Source: an uncultured Eubacteriales bacterium
GTDB taxonomy: Bacteria; Bacillota; Clostridia; Peptostreptococcales; Anaerovoracaceae
Assembly: GCA_902763505.1 (NCBI GenBank)
Contig: CACWSO010000001.1
Coordinates: 145,390 to 209,389, forward strand
Length of the DNA stretch: 64,000 nt
Direction: 5' to 3'
In this document: positions 8,791 to 16,831 of the stretch, in pieces
How positions within the stretch are numbered: the first letter of the stretch is position 1
Layout of the letters: the number at the start of each line of letters is the position of its first letter
Made by a program: the position numbers and the translations under genes
The notes under the pieces: model-generated
The model's input: the letters and a program-made list of their open reading frames with translations, nothing else
Database searches by the model: none
What the model was told of the DNA's origin: nothing

Positions 8791-9510
8791 TTAGTCTATA
8801 TATAACTCTGCAATCAGTCCATGCTCTCCGGTTCTTCTTCCGCCAAACGCTTCTGATGTGCGAACAGGCATGCCTTCCGGTTTATCGCCCGTTACTGCAC
8901 CGCTGCCGATTACCATGGCCAATCCGGACGGTGTGACCATTTCTCCTTCATATTCAGTCTGCTTGTAACTGAGATCGCAGTCGTCCAGCATCGCCTTTAC
9001 TGCAGGTACCGGTACATTCAGAACTCCATGGGCGCATTTCACTGTTCCGTGTCCATCACAGATGTCAGAAACGATTACAGTATCCGCATGCAGTTCATTC
9101 AGACAAACCGCAACGCCGACGACATTGGCAATCGCCTGATCACGGCCTACTTCATGGAAATGAAGCTCTTCCAGGGAATCGCCATGTACGGTTGATTCAG
9201 CCTTTGCGATCACCGCATAGATCTGCTGCGCAGCAGCTTTTACACCGCTGCTGACGTCGATTGATTCAATGATATGCTTCACATCGCTGTAGCTGCGGTG
9301 AAAGTGTTCGTGAACGTGTTCATCATGGTTGTGAACATGATCATGATCATGTTCATGATCGTGCTGATGTTCATGGGATGCTCCAATCTGATGGCTGATT
9401 CTGTGTATTTCAGATCGAACCGCCTGAGGATCTTCGTTCAGATCGATTAGGGCATTCAGCACCATATCACCGCTGACACCGTTTTCACAATTCAAATATA
9501 TTTTCTTCAT
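8791..9510 (-). CDS. LarC-like protein, divergent paralogue with His-rich insert
   Basis: A 239-residue protein of the LarC N-domain (TIGR00299-type) family. It keeps the N-terminal GxSGDM and the HFHEVG motif. It differs from its neighbour at conserved positions: the first Asp is Asn (NCENGVSGDM), and the usual AVDSIVDIVG after HFHEVG has become RDQAIANVVG. Residues 46-71 are a His/Asp/Glu-rich insert with 14 His, a likely nickel or other metal store. The C-terminal CTP-binding LarC2 part is absent. LarC proteins install nickel in the pincer cofactor of lactate racemase; no larA, larB or larE lies in the window. It begins 15 bases after the paralogue, with CGGAG upstream. Confidence 0.8.
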   Translation of the reverse strand: MKKIYLNCENGVSGDMVLNALIDLNEDPQAVRSEIHRISHQIGASHEHQHDHEHDHDHVHNHDEHVHEHFHRSYSDVKHIIESIDVSSGVKAAAQQIYAVIAKAESTVHGDSLEELHFHEVGRDQAIANVVGVAVCLNELHADTVIVSDICDGHGTVKCAHGVLNVPVPAVKAMLDDCDLSYKQTEYEGEMVTPSGLAMVIGSGAVTGDKPEGMPVRTSEAFGGRRTGEHGLIAELYID

Positions 9511-9525
9511 GTTATGTTTTCTCCG

Positions 9526-10293
9526 TTATTTCGTTTCAGCAAGCATCACTGTCATCGGCGGAAGCCCAGTATCACGTTTTCCGGTACCTCTGCCAATGGC
9601 GCTTTGATTTACGTCTTTCCAGGCTTGTTCAAAAGCATCCTCCTCCAGAAAACGATCAACGACTCCTGCCAGGACGGATGCACCTGTCGGCGTCAGCAGC
9701 TCCTGCTCGATATCAGAACGGTAATGCGGAATCCCTGTATTTCTCAATATGGCGGCTGTCGCAGGTGCTGGTACCGGAAGTGTTCCCCATGCACACTGCA
9801 CCGTTCCAAATCCCGTAGGGACAGGTGTGGAAACCACGGTGTCTGCACTGATGTAATCTAAACATATCGCAGCTCCTACAATGTCCACGATGGAGTCCAC
9901 TGCTCCCACTTCATGGAACTGCACCTCATCAACAGGCACACCATGGGCTTCTGATTCCGCAATTGCCTTGATGTCAAAGATCTGACGGCTCAAATTCTTC
10001 GCATGATCATTGAGATCAGACCGCCCAATCATCTCCTTGATTTCTCCATAGTTCCGGAATTTGCCGCTGTAGGGGTGAATCCAAGCGTTTTCTTTATTAT
10101 AAAGGATCACATCGACATCTGTTACCGGTGATCCATTGTATTCTTTTTCATTTACTGACAGCTCAAACTCATTGAGTCCAAGACTTGCCAGTCCCTTCTC
10201 CAGAACATCTAAAGGGACACCAAGAGACAGCATTGCCCCCAGTGTCATATCCCCGCTTGCTCCGGATCTGCAATCGATAAATAGCGTCTTCAT
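9526..10293 (-). CDS. LarC-like nickel-insertion protein (N-domain only)
   Basis: A 255-residue protein with canonical LarC1 motifs: DCRSGASGDM at the N-terminus and QFHEVGAVDSIVDIVG near residue 125. Full LarC is roughly 400 residues and in lactobacilli arises by frameshifting from larC1 into larC2. Here the frame ends at GLPPMTVMLAETK and the next gene is a second LarC1-like copy, so no LarC2 domain is seen in any frame. Role in nickel-pincer cofactor metallation is inferred from the family only. No ribosome site is visible; the leader predicted from the upstream promoter is very short. Confidence 0.82.
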   Translation of the reverse strand: MKTLFIDCRSGASGDMTLGAMLSLGVPLDVLEKGLASLGLNEFELSVNEKEYNGSPVTDVDVILYNKENAWIHPYSGKFRNYGEIKEMIGRSDLNDHAKNLSRQIFDIKAIAESEAHGVPVDEVQFHEVGAVDSIVDIVGAAICLDYISADTVVSTPVPTGFGTVQCAWGTLPVPAPATAAILRNTGIPHYRSDIEQELLTPTGASVLAGVVDRFLEEDAFEQAWKDVNQSAIGRGTGKRDTGLPPMTVMLAETK

Positions 10294-10317
10294 TATCAGT
10301 TTAATTTGGTTATTAAT

Positions 10318-10347
10318 ATTGTAAGATTGATTGTTTTATGATGTCAA
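10318..10347 (-). promoter_or_regulatory. Sigma-A promoter of the LarC-like pair
   Basis: On the - strand TTGACA (10342-10347), an 18-base spacer and TACAAT (10318-10323), placing the start of transcription about 18 bases before the ATG at 10293. Confidence 0.55.
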
Positions 10348-10348
10348 G

Positions 10349-10393
10349 AAAAAGGGGCATAGGGAGATATGGAGCACTCCCCTGCCCCCTTTT
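10349..10393 (-). terminator. Intrinsic terminator after the 3-hydroxyacyl dehydrogenase gene
   Basis: A long hairpin (GCAAAAGGGGGCAGGGGAG on the - strand pairing with CTCCCTATGCCCCTTTTT) that ends in T residues. It separates the sigma-54-driven gene from the LarC-like pair. Confidence 0.75.
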
Positions 10394-10403
10394 GCATTCA
10401 TAT

Positions 10404-11345
10404 TTACAGTCTGTCCAGTGCTTTTGCAACCTTGATCAAACCTTCGGTCAGGTTCTTTCTGGATGCTGCGATTTCTTCTTCTGTCCATTCCTGGAAGCCC
10501 TTGCCCGTCTTGAATCCCAGGTCTCCCTTTTCGACCTTTTCAACAAGAAGCTTGGACGGTTCCGTTGAATTCTCAATATGTGGGAACAGATATTTGTGAA
10601 TGGAATAAGTCAGATCCACGCCTGCATTGTCGATGACTTCCATTGGAGCCATCACGCCAAGACGCATACCGAATCCGTACTTGATCGCATCATCAACATC
10701 CTTCGCATCAGCGATGTCGTTTTCAACGATGGAAATTGCTTCTCTGAACAGCGCATGCTGCAGTCTGTTAGCCAGGAATCCCGGTACGTCTTTTTTGACC
10801 AGAACCGGCTTCTTTCCTGCTCCTTCAAGGAGTTCAAACATAGCCTTTTCGGTCTCTTCTGAAACGTACTTTGTACGGATCACTTCTACCAGTGGAATCA
10901 GATAAGCCGGATTCCAATAGTGCGTTCCGATGATTCTTTCCTTATGTACTGATTTTTCAGCGATTTCCGTAATGCTGATAGCAGATGTGTTGGAAGCAAG
11001 AATCGTCGACGGCGGACACAGTTCGTCCAATGTCTTGAAGTAGTCCTGCTTTACTGCCAGATTCTCAACGATACATTCGAAGATAACATCTGCAAATTCC
11101 GCTGCTTCCTTCAGATCTTCTGTAAAGCTTACGTTATTGATTGTCTCTTCGATCTGCGCTTCATCGATGACGCCCTGATCAACCAGAACCTGTAAATTGT
11201 TGCGCATGGTCTCTACTGGTTTTGCTCTTACTTTGTCATCATAGACATAAATCAGCATAACCTTGTGGCCCTTTGATGCAAAGAGCTGAGCGATACCAGT
11301 ACCCATCATACCTGCGCCTAAAACAGCAACATTTTTCTTTGCCAT
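10404..11345 (-). CDS. 3-hydroxyacyl-CoA dehydrogenase family protein
   Basis: A 313-residue NAD(P)-dependent dehydrogenase. The Rossmann motif GAGMMGTGIAQ is at the N-terminus. The catalytic region reads GTHYWNPAYLIPLVEV instead of the GxHFFNPxPxMxLVEV of butyrate-pathway Hbd, and the C-domain has PGFLANRLQHALFREA. That variant is seen in relatives acting on free 3-hydroxy acids as well as CoA esters, so the substrate is open. ATG 11345 was chosen over TTG 11351 because CGGAG lies 7 bases before it. It is transcribed alone from a sigma-54 promoter and closed by a terminator. With the thiolase and BKACE it suggests oxidation of a 3-hydroxy compound. Confidence 0.85.
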   Translation of the reverse strand: MAKKNVAVLGAGMMGTGIAQLFASKGHKVMLIYVYDDKVRAKPVETMRNNLQVLVDQGVIDEAQIEETINNVSFTEDLKEAAEFADVIFECIVENLAVKQDYFKTLDELCPPSTILASNTSAISITEIAEKSVHKERIIGTHYWNPAYLIPLVEVIRTKYVSEETEKAMFELLEGAGKKPVLVKKDVPGFLANRLQHALFREAISIVENDIADAKDVDDAIKYGFGMRLGVMAPMEVIDNAGVDLTYSIHKYLFPHIENSTEPSKLLVEKVEKGDLGFKTGKGFQEWTEEEIAASRKNLTEGLIKVAKALDRL

Positions 11346-11417
11346 AATCAAACTCCGTTTTTCTTAATTCAATAAACTATATACGTACTTTGTTGAAAAT
11401 GAATTATTAATATAAAT

Positions 11418-11434
11418 AGCAAATGCTGTGCCAA
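11418..11434 (-). promoter_or_regulatory. Sigma-54 promoter of the 3-hydroxyacyl dehydrogenase gene
   Basis: On the - strand TTGGCACAGCATTTGCT: a -24 TTGGCAC, 5-base gap and -12 TTGCT, matching the sigma-54 consensus at all invariant positions. The expected start is near 11407, giving a leader of about 60 bases. Confidence 0.85.
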
Positions 11435-11497
11435 TTCTTCTACCTGATTATACCCTTGTTTACACAGCAAATTCATGTAATATCGTATCAAAAATGG

Positions 11498-11532
11498 ATT
11501 TGTTGCAACAAATTGTTGCTAATGTGCAACAA
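11498..11532. promoter_or_regulatory. Upstream activator sites of the sigma-54 regulator
   Basis: A perfect 16-base palindrome ATTTGTTGCAACAAAT (11498-11513) directly followed by the inverted repeat TTGTTGC-N6-GCAACAA (11513-11532). They lie 65-100 bases upstream of the -24 element of the dehydrogenase promoter and just upstream of the regulator's own promoter, so they can serve activation on one side and autoregulation on the other. Confidence 0.75.
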
Positions 11533-11559
11533 ACAGCTTTCTTTTAACAGATTATCTGC

Positions 11560-11565
11560 TATAAT
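11560..11565 (+). promoter_or_regulatory. Extended -10 promoter of the sigma-54 activator gene
   Basis: TATAAT preceded by TG and one base (TGCTATAAT); no good -35 is seen, which suits an extended -10 promoter or one needing an activator. Confidence 0.5.
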
Positions 11566-11606
11566 AAAAAAACTTGAATGTGAGAAAACACAATGAGGAG
11601 GACATC

Positions 11607-13142
11607 ATGGATCAGGCACTGGCCATCAAGATAATTCAGAATAAAATCAATACCGCCTTGGAACAGAGCGATACATCAAACCCGTCCGAATGCCGTGCCC
11701 TTCTGCAGGAAATTGCATCGGATTTGAATGTATTTCTGTCGGAAGGCATCGATTACAAACTCGTCGTGGATAACTTAGATGAGAGTATCTTCATAACCGA
11801 TAAAGATGGTAAGGTTCTCTATGTCAACCCCGCCTATGAAAACAATACCGGCATACTGCGTGAAGAAGTGTTAGGCAGAACGGTTCAGGATATTCTTGAA
11901 GAAGGAAAGCTCTTTAGCGGCGGCGCAACACTTGATGTGATCAAAATGAAAAAACGCGTCTTCAGATTGTCCACCATCTTGAAAACAGAGCCCCATCACA
12001 CAGGTTATGCAATTGGCGTTCCTATCTTTGATGGGGATGGCGAACTGTCTCAGGTTGTTGTAAGCAGCCGCCCTATTTTCACGCTGCGTGAGCTGCAAAA
12101 CGATTATCATCGCTTTCTTGATGAAGTAACTTTCATTAATGAGCAGAAAGAACTCGTTAAGCTTTTTGAAAATGCGGGACAGATCCCGATATCAGATAAT
12201 CTGATTGGATCCTCCCCTGCCCTGCAGAAGGTATATGAACTTGTGCAGAAAGTCGCACCTACGGATGCAAGCGTTATGCTTACCGGTGAATCCGGTGTTG
12301 GTAAAGAAATCGTAGCCGATGAAATCTATAAACTGGGTCCAAGGAAAGATAAGCCGTTTGTAAAAGTCAATTGTGCATCTATTCCCTCAAATCTATTGGA
12401 ATCGGAACTCTTCGGTTATGAAAAAGGTGCGTTCACTGGTGCAAATGCTTCCGGTAAACGTGGACTATTTGAAATGGCCAACCACGGCACGCTGCTTTTG
12501 GATGAGATTGGTGATATGCCGCTGGATCTGCAGGTCAAACTGTTGAGGGCCATCCAAAACAAAGAAATCACCCATGTTGGCGGTACAAAGCCGATTCCAC
12601 TGGATATTCGGTTCATTTCCTCTACAAATTCAGACTTAAATAAAAAAATCGAGGAAGGCACCTTCAGGCGTGATTTATTCTACCGTCTCAGTGTCATCCC
12701 GATTCATATCCCACCGCTTCGGGATCGTACGGAAGATCTGGAAGAACTTTGCAACCACTTCATCAGTATCTTCGGCGAACACCATGGCCACAGAATTCAT
12801 TTGCTTCCGGAACATCTGAATCTGATGAAACGGTACAACTGGCCGGGCAACATCCGTGAATTGGAAAATGTCATTGAATATCTCACCATCTGCAGTTCCG
12901 GAACAGGATATATAGATACGGATATGCTCCAGGGTCTGCTGAATATTACAGATATCGATGAACAGAATGTGAACGACGCCTCCCTGGCGGAGTCCATGGA
13001 ACAGTATGAGATCGCGCAGATTGAGAATGCGCTGGCCAATTCACACAATCTGCGTGAAGCCGGAAAAATCCTCGGTGTCAACGCATCTACAGTATCCCGT
13101 AAAATCAAACAGTATGGAATCCCTTATCCAAAGAGCAAATAA
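11607..13142 (+). CDS. Sigma-54-dependent transcriptional activator (PAS-AAA+-Fis HTH)
   Basis: A 511-residue bacterial enhancer-binding protein. A PAS sensor (about residues 52-165, DESIFITDKDGKVLYVNPAYE) is followed by the AAA+ domain with Walker A GESGVGKE (about 227-234), the sigma-54 contact loop GAFTGA (about 274-279), Walker B LLLDEIGD, and a Fis-type helix-turn-helix at the end (NLREAGKILGVNASTVSRKIK). There is no response-regulator receiver, so it likely senses a small molecule through PAS. The ATG at 11607 follows GAGGAGG at 5 bases; the upstream TTG at 11574 lacks a site. It sits between two targets that carry sigma-54 promoters and matching palindromes. Confidence 0.95.
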   Translation: MDQALAIKIIQNKINTALEQSDTSNPSECRALLQEIASDLNVFLSEGIDYKLVVDNLDESIFITDKDGKVLYVNPAYENNTGILREEVLGRTVQDILEEGKLFSGGATLDVIKMKKRVFRLSTILKTEPHHTGYAIGVPIFDGDGELSQVVVSSRPIFTLRELQNDYHRFLDEVTFINEQKELVKLFENAGQIPISDNLIGSSPALQKVYELVQKVAPTDASVMLTGESGVGKEIVADEIYKLGPRKDKPFVKVNCASIPSNLLESELFGYEKGAFTGANASGKRGLFEMANHGTLLLDEIGDMPLDLQVKLLRAIQNKEITHVGGTKPIPLDIRFISSTNSDLNKKIEEGTFRRDLFYRLSVIPIHIPPLRDRTEDLEELCNHFISIFGEHHGHRIHLLPEHLNLMKRYNWPGNIRELENVIEYLTICSSGTGYIDTDMLQGLLNITDIDEQNVNDASLAESMEQYEIAQIENALANSHNLREAGKILGVNASTVSRKIKQYGIPYPKSK

Positions 13143-13172
13143 TCACCAATTCAAATAATCCATGACATTAAA

Positions 13173-13212
13173 AAAACCGCTGCACCGAGTTGATACTCAA
13201 TGCAGCGGTTTT
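13173..13212. terminator. Bidirectional terminator between activator and catabolic operon
   Basis: AAAACCGCTGCA (13173-13184) pairs with TGCAGCGGTTTT (13201-13212) around an inner GAGT/ACTC stem. A- and T-runs on both sides let it serve the two converging units. Confidence 0.85.
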
Positions 13213-13245
13213 GCTTTTGCAATTAATGTTTACACATTATGTAGA

Positions 13246-14163
13246 TTAATATACGCCGTAAGGATATTCCTTGTCCGGAACGCTCTTGTCGATTCTGTCT
13301 GATGGAACGAATGCAACGGCTCTTACGATGGTACCGTCTCCCATGTACCAGCGAAGTGGGAACGCACAGAACAGGAATCTCTGATTCTTAACTTTATCCA
13401 GATCGCCGCCCAGGTTCTCAATACCCATAACGTTATGAGCAAGTAAGATGTCGTGGCATGGTTCCCACTCAGGGAAATCTTCCTCGATCGGATGTCCGGC
13501 CATTTCTTCGTACTCTTCTACAATACGAGGAACATATGGGCCAGGGCCGTGCTTGCCGCCGTAGGTGTAAAGGAAGTGGTCAATGGCCTGCATATCGAAG
13601 CCAACGCCTCTTACCTTATGCTCTACGAACCACCAGGCTCCTTCGATGGAAAGTCCAGGGCTGTATCCGAAGTAATCTTCGTTCTCACCCCAGCGTCTGT
13701 GAGTACCTGTATTCAGCAGTACCCAGTCACCTTCTTTGATTCCGCCTGGAACCTTCTTGGCTGCTTCTTCAATCTCTTCAACTGTGATCATCTCCCACTT
13801 GCCCTTAGGGATGTCCAGACATACAGCTTCACCAAAGTAGTTCTGGATCGGCAGTTCATGAGTGAATGGACTCTCTGGAATTACATGTGACGGAGAATCG
13901 GCATGGGTTGAGTTGTGCATGTGGAATGAATTGAAGGTCTGCAGAAGTCTGTAATGCATTGGCATATGCTGGACTCTGTCAATGTGGAAGTCTCCGTTGG
14001 ACGGCCAAAGCGGATTGCCTCTTCCGAATGGGTTGGAGAGGTCCAGAAGTTCGAACTGTCCATCTTTGAACATATCGAAAATGCTGCCGTCATAAGGCTT
14101 CTTCCAGTCATATGTGTGCGCATAATTCTCTTCACGCGTGTGTCTCTCATAAATTTCTGACAT
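13246..14163 (-). CDS. Cyclase-family metal-dependent hydrolase
   Basis: A 305-residue member of the cyclase / kynurenine formamidase-like superfamily. The metal-binding signature is HNSTHADSPSH (H83, H87, D89, H93), a variant of HxGTHxDxPxH, and a second conserved His region follows near VGFDMQAIDHF. Known members hydrolyse formamides, isatin or cyclic amides. At 305 residues it is longer than bacterial KynB (about 210). It is the last gene of the seven-gene operon and could open a ring or cleave an amide before the beta-keto acid step; this is inference. ribosome site AAAGGAG precedes the ATG. Confidence 0.82.
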   Translation of the reverse strand: MSEIYERHTREENYAHTYDWKKPYDGSIFDMFKDGQFELLDLSNPFGRGNPLWPSNGDFHIDRVQHMPMHYRLLQTFNSFHMHNSTHADSPSHVIPESPFTHELPIQNYFGEAVCLDIPKGKWEMITVEEIEEAAKKVPGGIKEGDWVLLNTGTHRRWGENEDYFGYSPGLSIEGAWWFVEHKVRGVGFDMQAIDHFLYTYGGKHGPGPYVPRIVEEYEEMAGHPIEEDFPEWEPCHDILLAHNVMGIENLGGDLDKVKNQRFLFCAFPLRWYMGDGTIVRAVAFVPSDRIDKSVPDKEYPYGVY

Positions 14164-14187
14164 AGTTTGTTCTCCTTTCTAACATAA

Positions 14188-14709
14188 CTATATTCTGACG
14201 ATTCTTCCCTGTTTGCGCTCTGGCGCCGGTGGAAGATCGCCTTCTCTGTATCCCAGGATACAGTTTCCGATACCTACGAAGCTGTCGCCGATGCCCCATT
14301 TAGCCTTCAGCGCTTTGCCTTCTTCCGTTTCGAAGACTTCTTTGGCTCTGTGGACCCAACATGAATCCACGCCTTCAGAAAAGGCTGCCAACATCATGTT
14401 TCCAATGACAAGACTACCATCTTCGACAGGAGTGGCTGTTTCAGCTGCATCTGCAAAGACAACGACTACAGTCGGTGCTCCATAGAACGGATCGATATCC
14501 ATGCCCATGACTTTGGCGTTAAGACCGCTCATGACAGCAATGGTTTCCGGATCCTGTACAGGTACGATTACGGTTGACTGTGATCCCATTCCACTTGCGG
14601 CGTATGTGCCGGCTTCCAGAATGGCATCCAGCTGCGCATCTTTGATCTGGTCATTCTTATATGCTCTGATGCTGCGTCTTTCCTTCATGTTTTTAATTAC
14701 TTCGTTCAT
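14188..14709 (-). CDS. Nitroreductase family flavoprotein
   Basis: A 173-residue FMN-binding protein with the N-terminal RRSIRAYKNDQI motif that contacts FMN phosphate and the later GVDSCWVHRAKEVF and IGDSFVGIGNCILGY regions of the family. Natural substrates vary widely (enoates, quinones, iodotyrosine, nitro groups). ATG 14709 is preferred to TTG 14730 because AAAGGAT lies just upstream of it. It lies 24 bases before the cyclase-family gene and 27 after the BKACE gene, so it belongs to the same transcript and probably reduces an intermediate of that pathway. Confidence 0.85.
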   Translation of the reverse strand: MNEVIKNMKERRSIRAYKNDQIKDAQLDAILEAGTYAASGMGSQSTVIVPVQDPETIAVMSGLNAKVMGMDIDPFYGAPTVVVVFADAAETATPVEDGSLVIGNMMLAAFSEGVDSCWVHRAKEVFETEEGKALKAKWGIGDSFVGIGNCILGYREGDLPPAPERKQGRIVRI

Positions 14710-14736
14710 TGTTGTATCCTTTTCACCCAATGTGAT

Positions 14737-15582
14737 TTACACTCCAAGAATCTCTCTGGCTTCTTCCGGAGTAGCTGGTTCTTTGCCCATCTCTCTGGCA
14801 ATACGAACTACTCTGGCGATGAACTGTTCATTGGATTCTGCCAGAACGCCCTTGTTGTAGTAGACATTATCCTCAAGACCTACACGGACGTTGCCGCCCA
14901 TGGCGATACCGGAAAGCAGGATTTCATTGGCTCCTCTGCCGATGCCGAACGTACTCCATGTACAATCTTCCGGCAGATGATTTACCAGGTAAACCAGATT
15001 CTCTGTTGTGGCTTCCATTCCTCCCGGTGCACCGAGACAAAGCTGGAAGTGAGCCGGTCCCTTGATAATACCCTTCTTCAGATAATACTTAGCAGTATTG
15101 AGCATGCCCATATCAAAGACTTCGATCTCCGGTTTGACATTCACTTCCTGCATGACTTCTCCGCACTTTTCGAGGAAGCCAGGCTCATTCATGAACACGA
15201 CAGTATTGAGCCAGTTCATGGTACCTGCATCAAAGGATGCCATTTCCGGTTTCAGTTCCTTGAATGGTTTGATACGCTCATCCCAGCTGAATCCCTGACC
15301 GCCTGAGGAGGTCAGGTTGATGATTCCAGGGAAGTTTCCATCACGCAGCTTCGTAACGATTTCTTCAAACCGATCGAAGCGCATGCTTGCGGTATCGTCC
15401 TCGTTTCTGACATGAATGTGAACACAGGCAGCGCCTGCCTCATAGCATTTCCATGCAGATTCTACGATTTCGTCCGGTTGTGTCGGCAGTGCCGGGTTGT
15501 CTTTTTTTGTCGTGACAGCTCCGGTCAGAGCCGCTGAAATAATGATTTTATCTTTATGATTTGATCTTCTAGTATCGAACAT
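14737..15582 (-). CDS. Beta-keto acid cleavage enzyme (BKACE / Kce family)
   Basis: A 281-residue TIM-barrel protein of the BKACE family (founder: 3-keto-5-aminohexanoate cleavage enzyme of lysine fermentation). The zinc-binding HIHVR motif is at H55/H57, with LTSSGGQG, CLGAPGGMEAT and VGLEDN later in the chain. BKACE enzymes react a beta-keto acid with acetyl-CoA to give acetoacetate and a new CoA ester. The other lysine-fermentation genes (kamD/E, kdd, kal) are absent, so the keto acid here is probably not that of lysine. The thiolase next to it could deal with acetoacetyl units. Confidence 0.9.
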   Translation of the reverse strand: MFDTRRSNHKDKIIISAALTGAVTTKKDNPALPTQPDEIVESAWKCYEAGAACVHIHVRNEDDTASMRFDRFEEIVTKLRDGNFPGIINLTSSGGQGFSWDERIKPFKELKPEMASFDAGTMNWLNTVVFMNEPGFLEKCGEVMQEVNVKPEIEVFDMGMLNTAKYYLKKGIIKGPAHFQLCLGAPGGMEATTENLVYLVNHLPEDCTWSTFGIGRGANEILLSGIAMGGNVRVGLEDNVYYNKGVLAESNEQFIARVVRIAREMGKEPATPEEAREILGV

Positions 15583-15621
15583 TATGATACTTCCTTTCTT
15601 AGCGAATAAAGTGGTTCCCGT

Positions 15622-16800
15622 CTAAACCATTTCGACAAGAACTGCGACACCCATACCGCCGCCGGCGCACAGCGTCGCAATACCGTACTTCTGGTCTCTT
15701 CTCTTAAGCTCGTGAACCAGAGTGACTACCAGTCTTGCTCCTGTTGCACCTACCGGATGTCCAATGGAGATACCTCCGCCGTTGACATTCAGCTTATCGA
15801 TATCGATACCTAAATCTCTCTGGCATGCCAGGCACTGTGCCGCGAAAGCTTCGTTCATCTCCCAGAGGTCGATATCATCGACTGTGAGACCGGCTTTCTT
15901 CAGAACTTTTCTCGATGCTCCAATCGGACCAAGACCCATGTAATCAGGGTCGAGACCAACAGCACCAACGGAAAGAACGCGTGCGATGATCGGAACGCCC
16001 AGTTCCTTCGCTTTGTCTTCATTCATCAGAAGTACGCCGGATGCAGCATCATTCATACCGGAAGAGTTACCGGCAGTAACCTTACCGTCTTCTTTGAATG
16101 TTGCCTTCAGCTTGCCAAGTTTCTCCAGTGAAGTATCCCTTCTCGGGAACTCATCAGTATCACAGACAGTATCGCCCTTCTTGCCTTTGATGGTAATTGG
16201 AACGATTTCGTCCTTGAACTTGCCAGCATCGATTGCTGCAACAGCACGCTGGTGGCTCTGCAGAGCATATGCGTCCATTTCTTCTCTGGTGATGCCATAA
16301 CGCTCCGCTACGTTCTCGGCTGTGATGCCCATTGCTGGACCGACGCCCAGATTCGTGAAGGAGTCCCACATGGAGTCACGAAGCTCCATGTGGCCGTACT
16401 TCTTTCCATAACGTGCGTCGAAAACCATGTGTGGCGCAGTGCTCATACTGTCAGCACCGCCGGCCATGATGCAGTCTGCCTCTCCAGCTGCAATCTGGTA
16501 AAAACCAAACTGGATAGATGAAAGTGAAGAGGTGCAGTTCCTATGAATGGTGATACCAGGAACGCTCTCAGGCAAACCTGCCTTTACTGCGGCTACACGT
16601 GCCAGATTGTTTTCTTTGTATGTTCTCTGGTAGTTGCATCCCCAGATGACATCTTCGATGATCTCAGGATCGACGCCGGAACGCTTTATGAGTTCCTGCA
16701 TAATCGGAATAGACAAATCCAACGATGTGATGGTCTTGTACATTCCGCCCAGGGCTCCGACTGCCGTTCTGCAAGCCGCTACGATTACTACGTTATTCAT
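15622..16800 (-). CDS. Acetyl-CoA C-acetyltransferase (thiolase)
   Basis: A 392-residue thiolase of standard length. The acylated Cys is C89 (HRNCTSSLSS), the His is in GGISIGHPVGATGAR, and the second Cys is in TLCAGGGMGVAV. It would cleave or form acetoacetyl-CoA or a related 3-ketoacyl-CoA. It lies 39 bases upstream of the BKACE gene in the sigma-54-driven operon, which suggests a catabolic rather than a general butyrate-pathway role. Confidence 0.93.
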   Translation of the reverse strand: MNNVVIVAACRTAVGALGGMYKTITSLDLSIPIMQELIKRSGVDPEIIEDVIWGCNYQRTYKENNLARVAAVKAGLPESVPGITIHRNCTSSLSSIQFGFYQIAAGEADCIMAGGADSMSTAPHMVFDARYGKKYGHMELRDSMWDSFTNLGVGPAMGITAENVAERYGITREEMDAYALQSHQRAVAAIDAGKFKDEIVPITIKGKKGDTVCDTDEFPRRDTSLEKLGKLKATFKEDGKVTAGNSSGMNDAASGVLLMNEDKAKELGVPIIARVLSVGAVGLDPDYMGLGPIGASRKVLKKAGLTVDDIDLWEMNEAFAAQCLACQRDLGIDIDKLNVNGGGISIGHPVGATGARLVVTLVHELKRRDQKYGIATLCAGGGMGVAVLVEMV

Positions 16801-16831
16801 TACGATAGTCCTTCCTATTTATTGCTTTTGC

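Noticed and set aside
9301-9376. CATGAT-rich repeat that resembles a microsatellite or array
   Set aside because: It encodes the His/Asp run of the LarC-like protein in frame, so it is a coding repeat and not a CRISPR or regulatory array.
14737-16800. Lysine fermentation cluster
   Set aside because: Kce-type enzyme is present but lysine aminomutases, kdd and kal are not.
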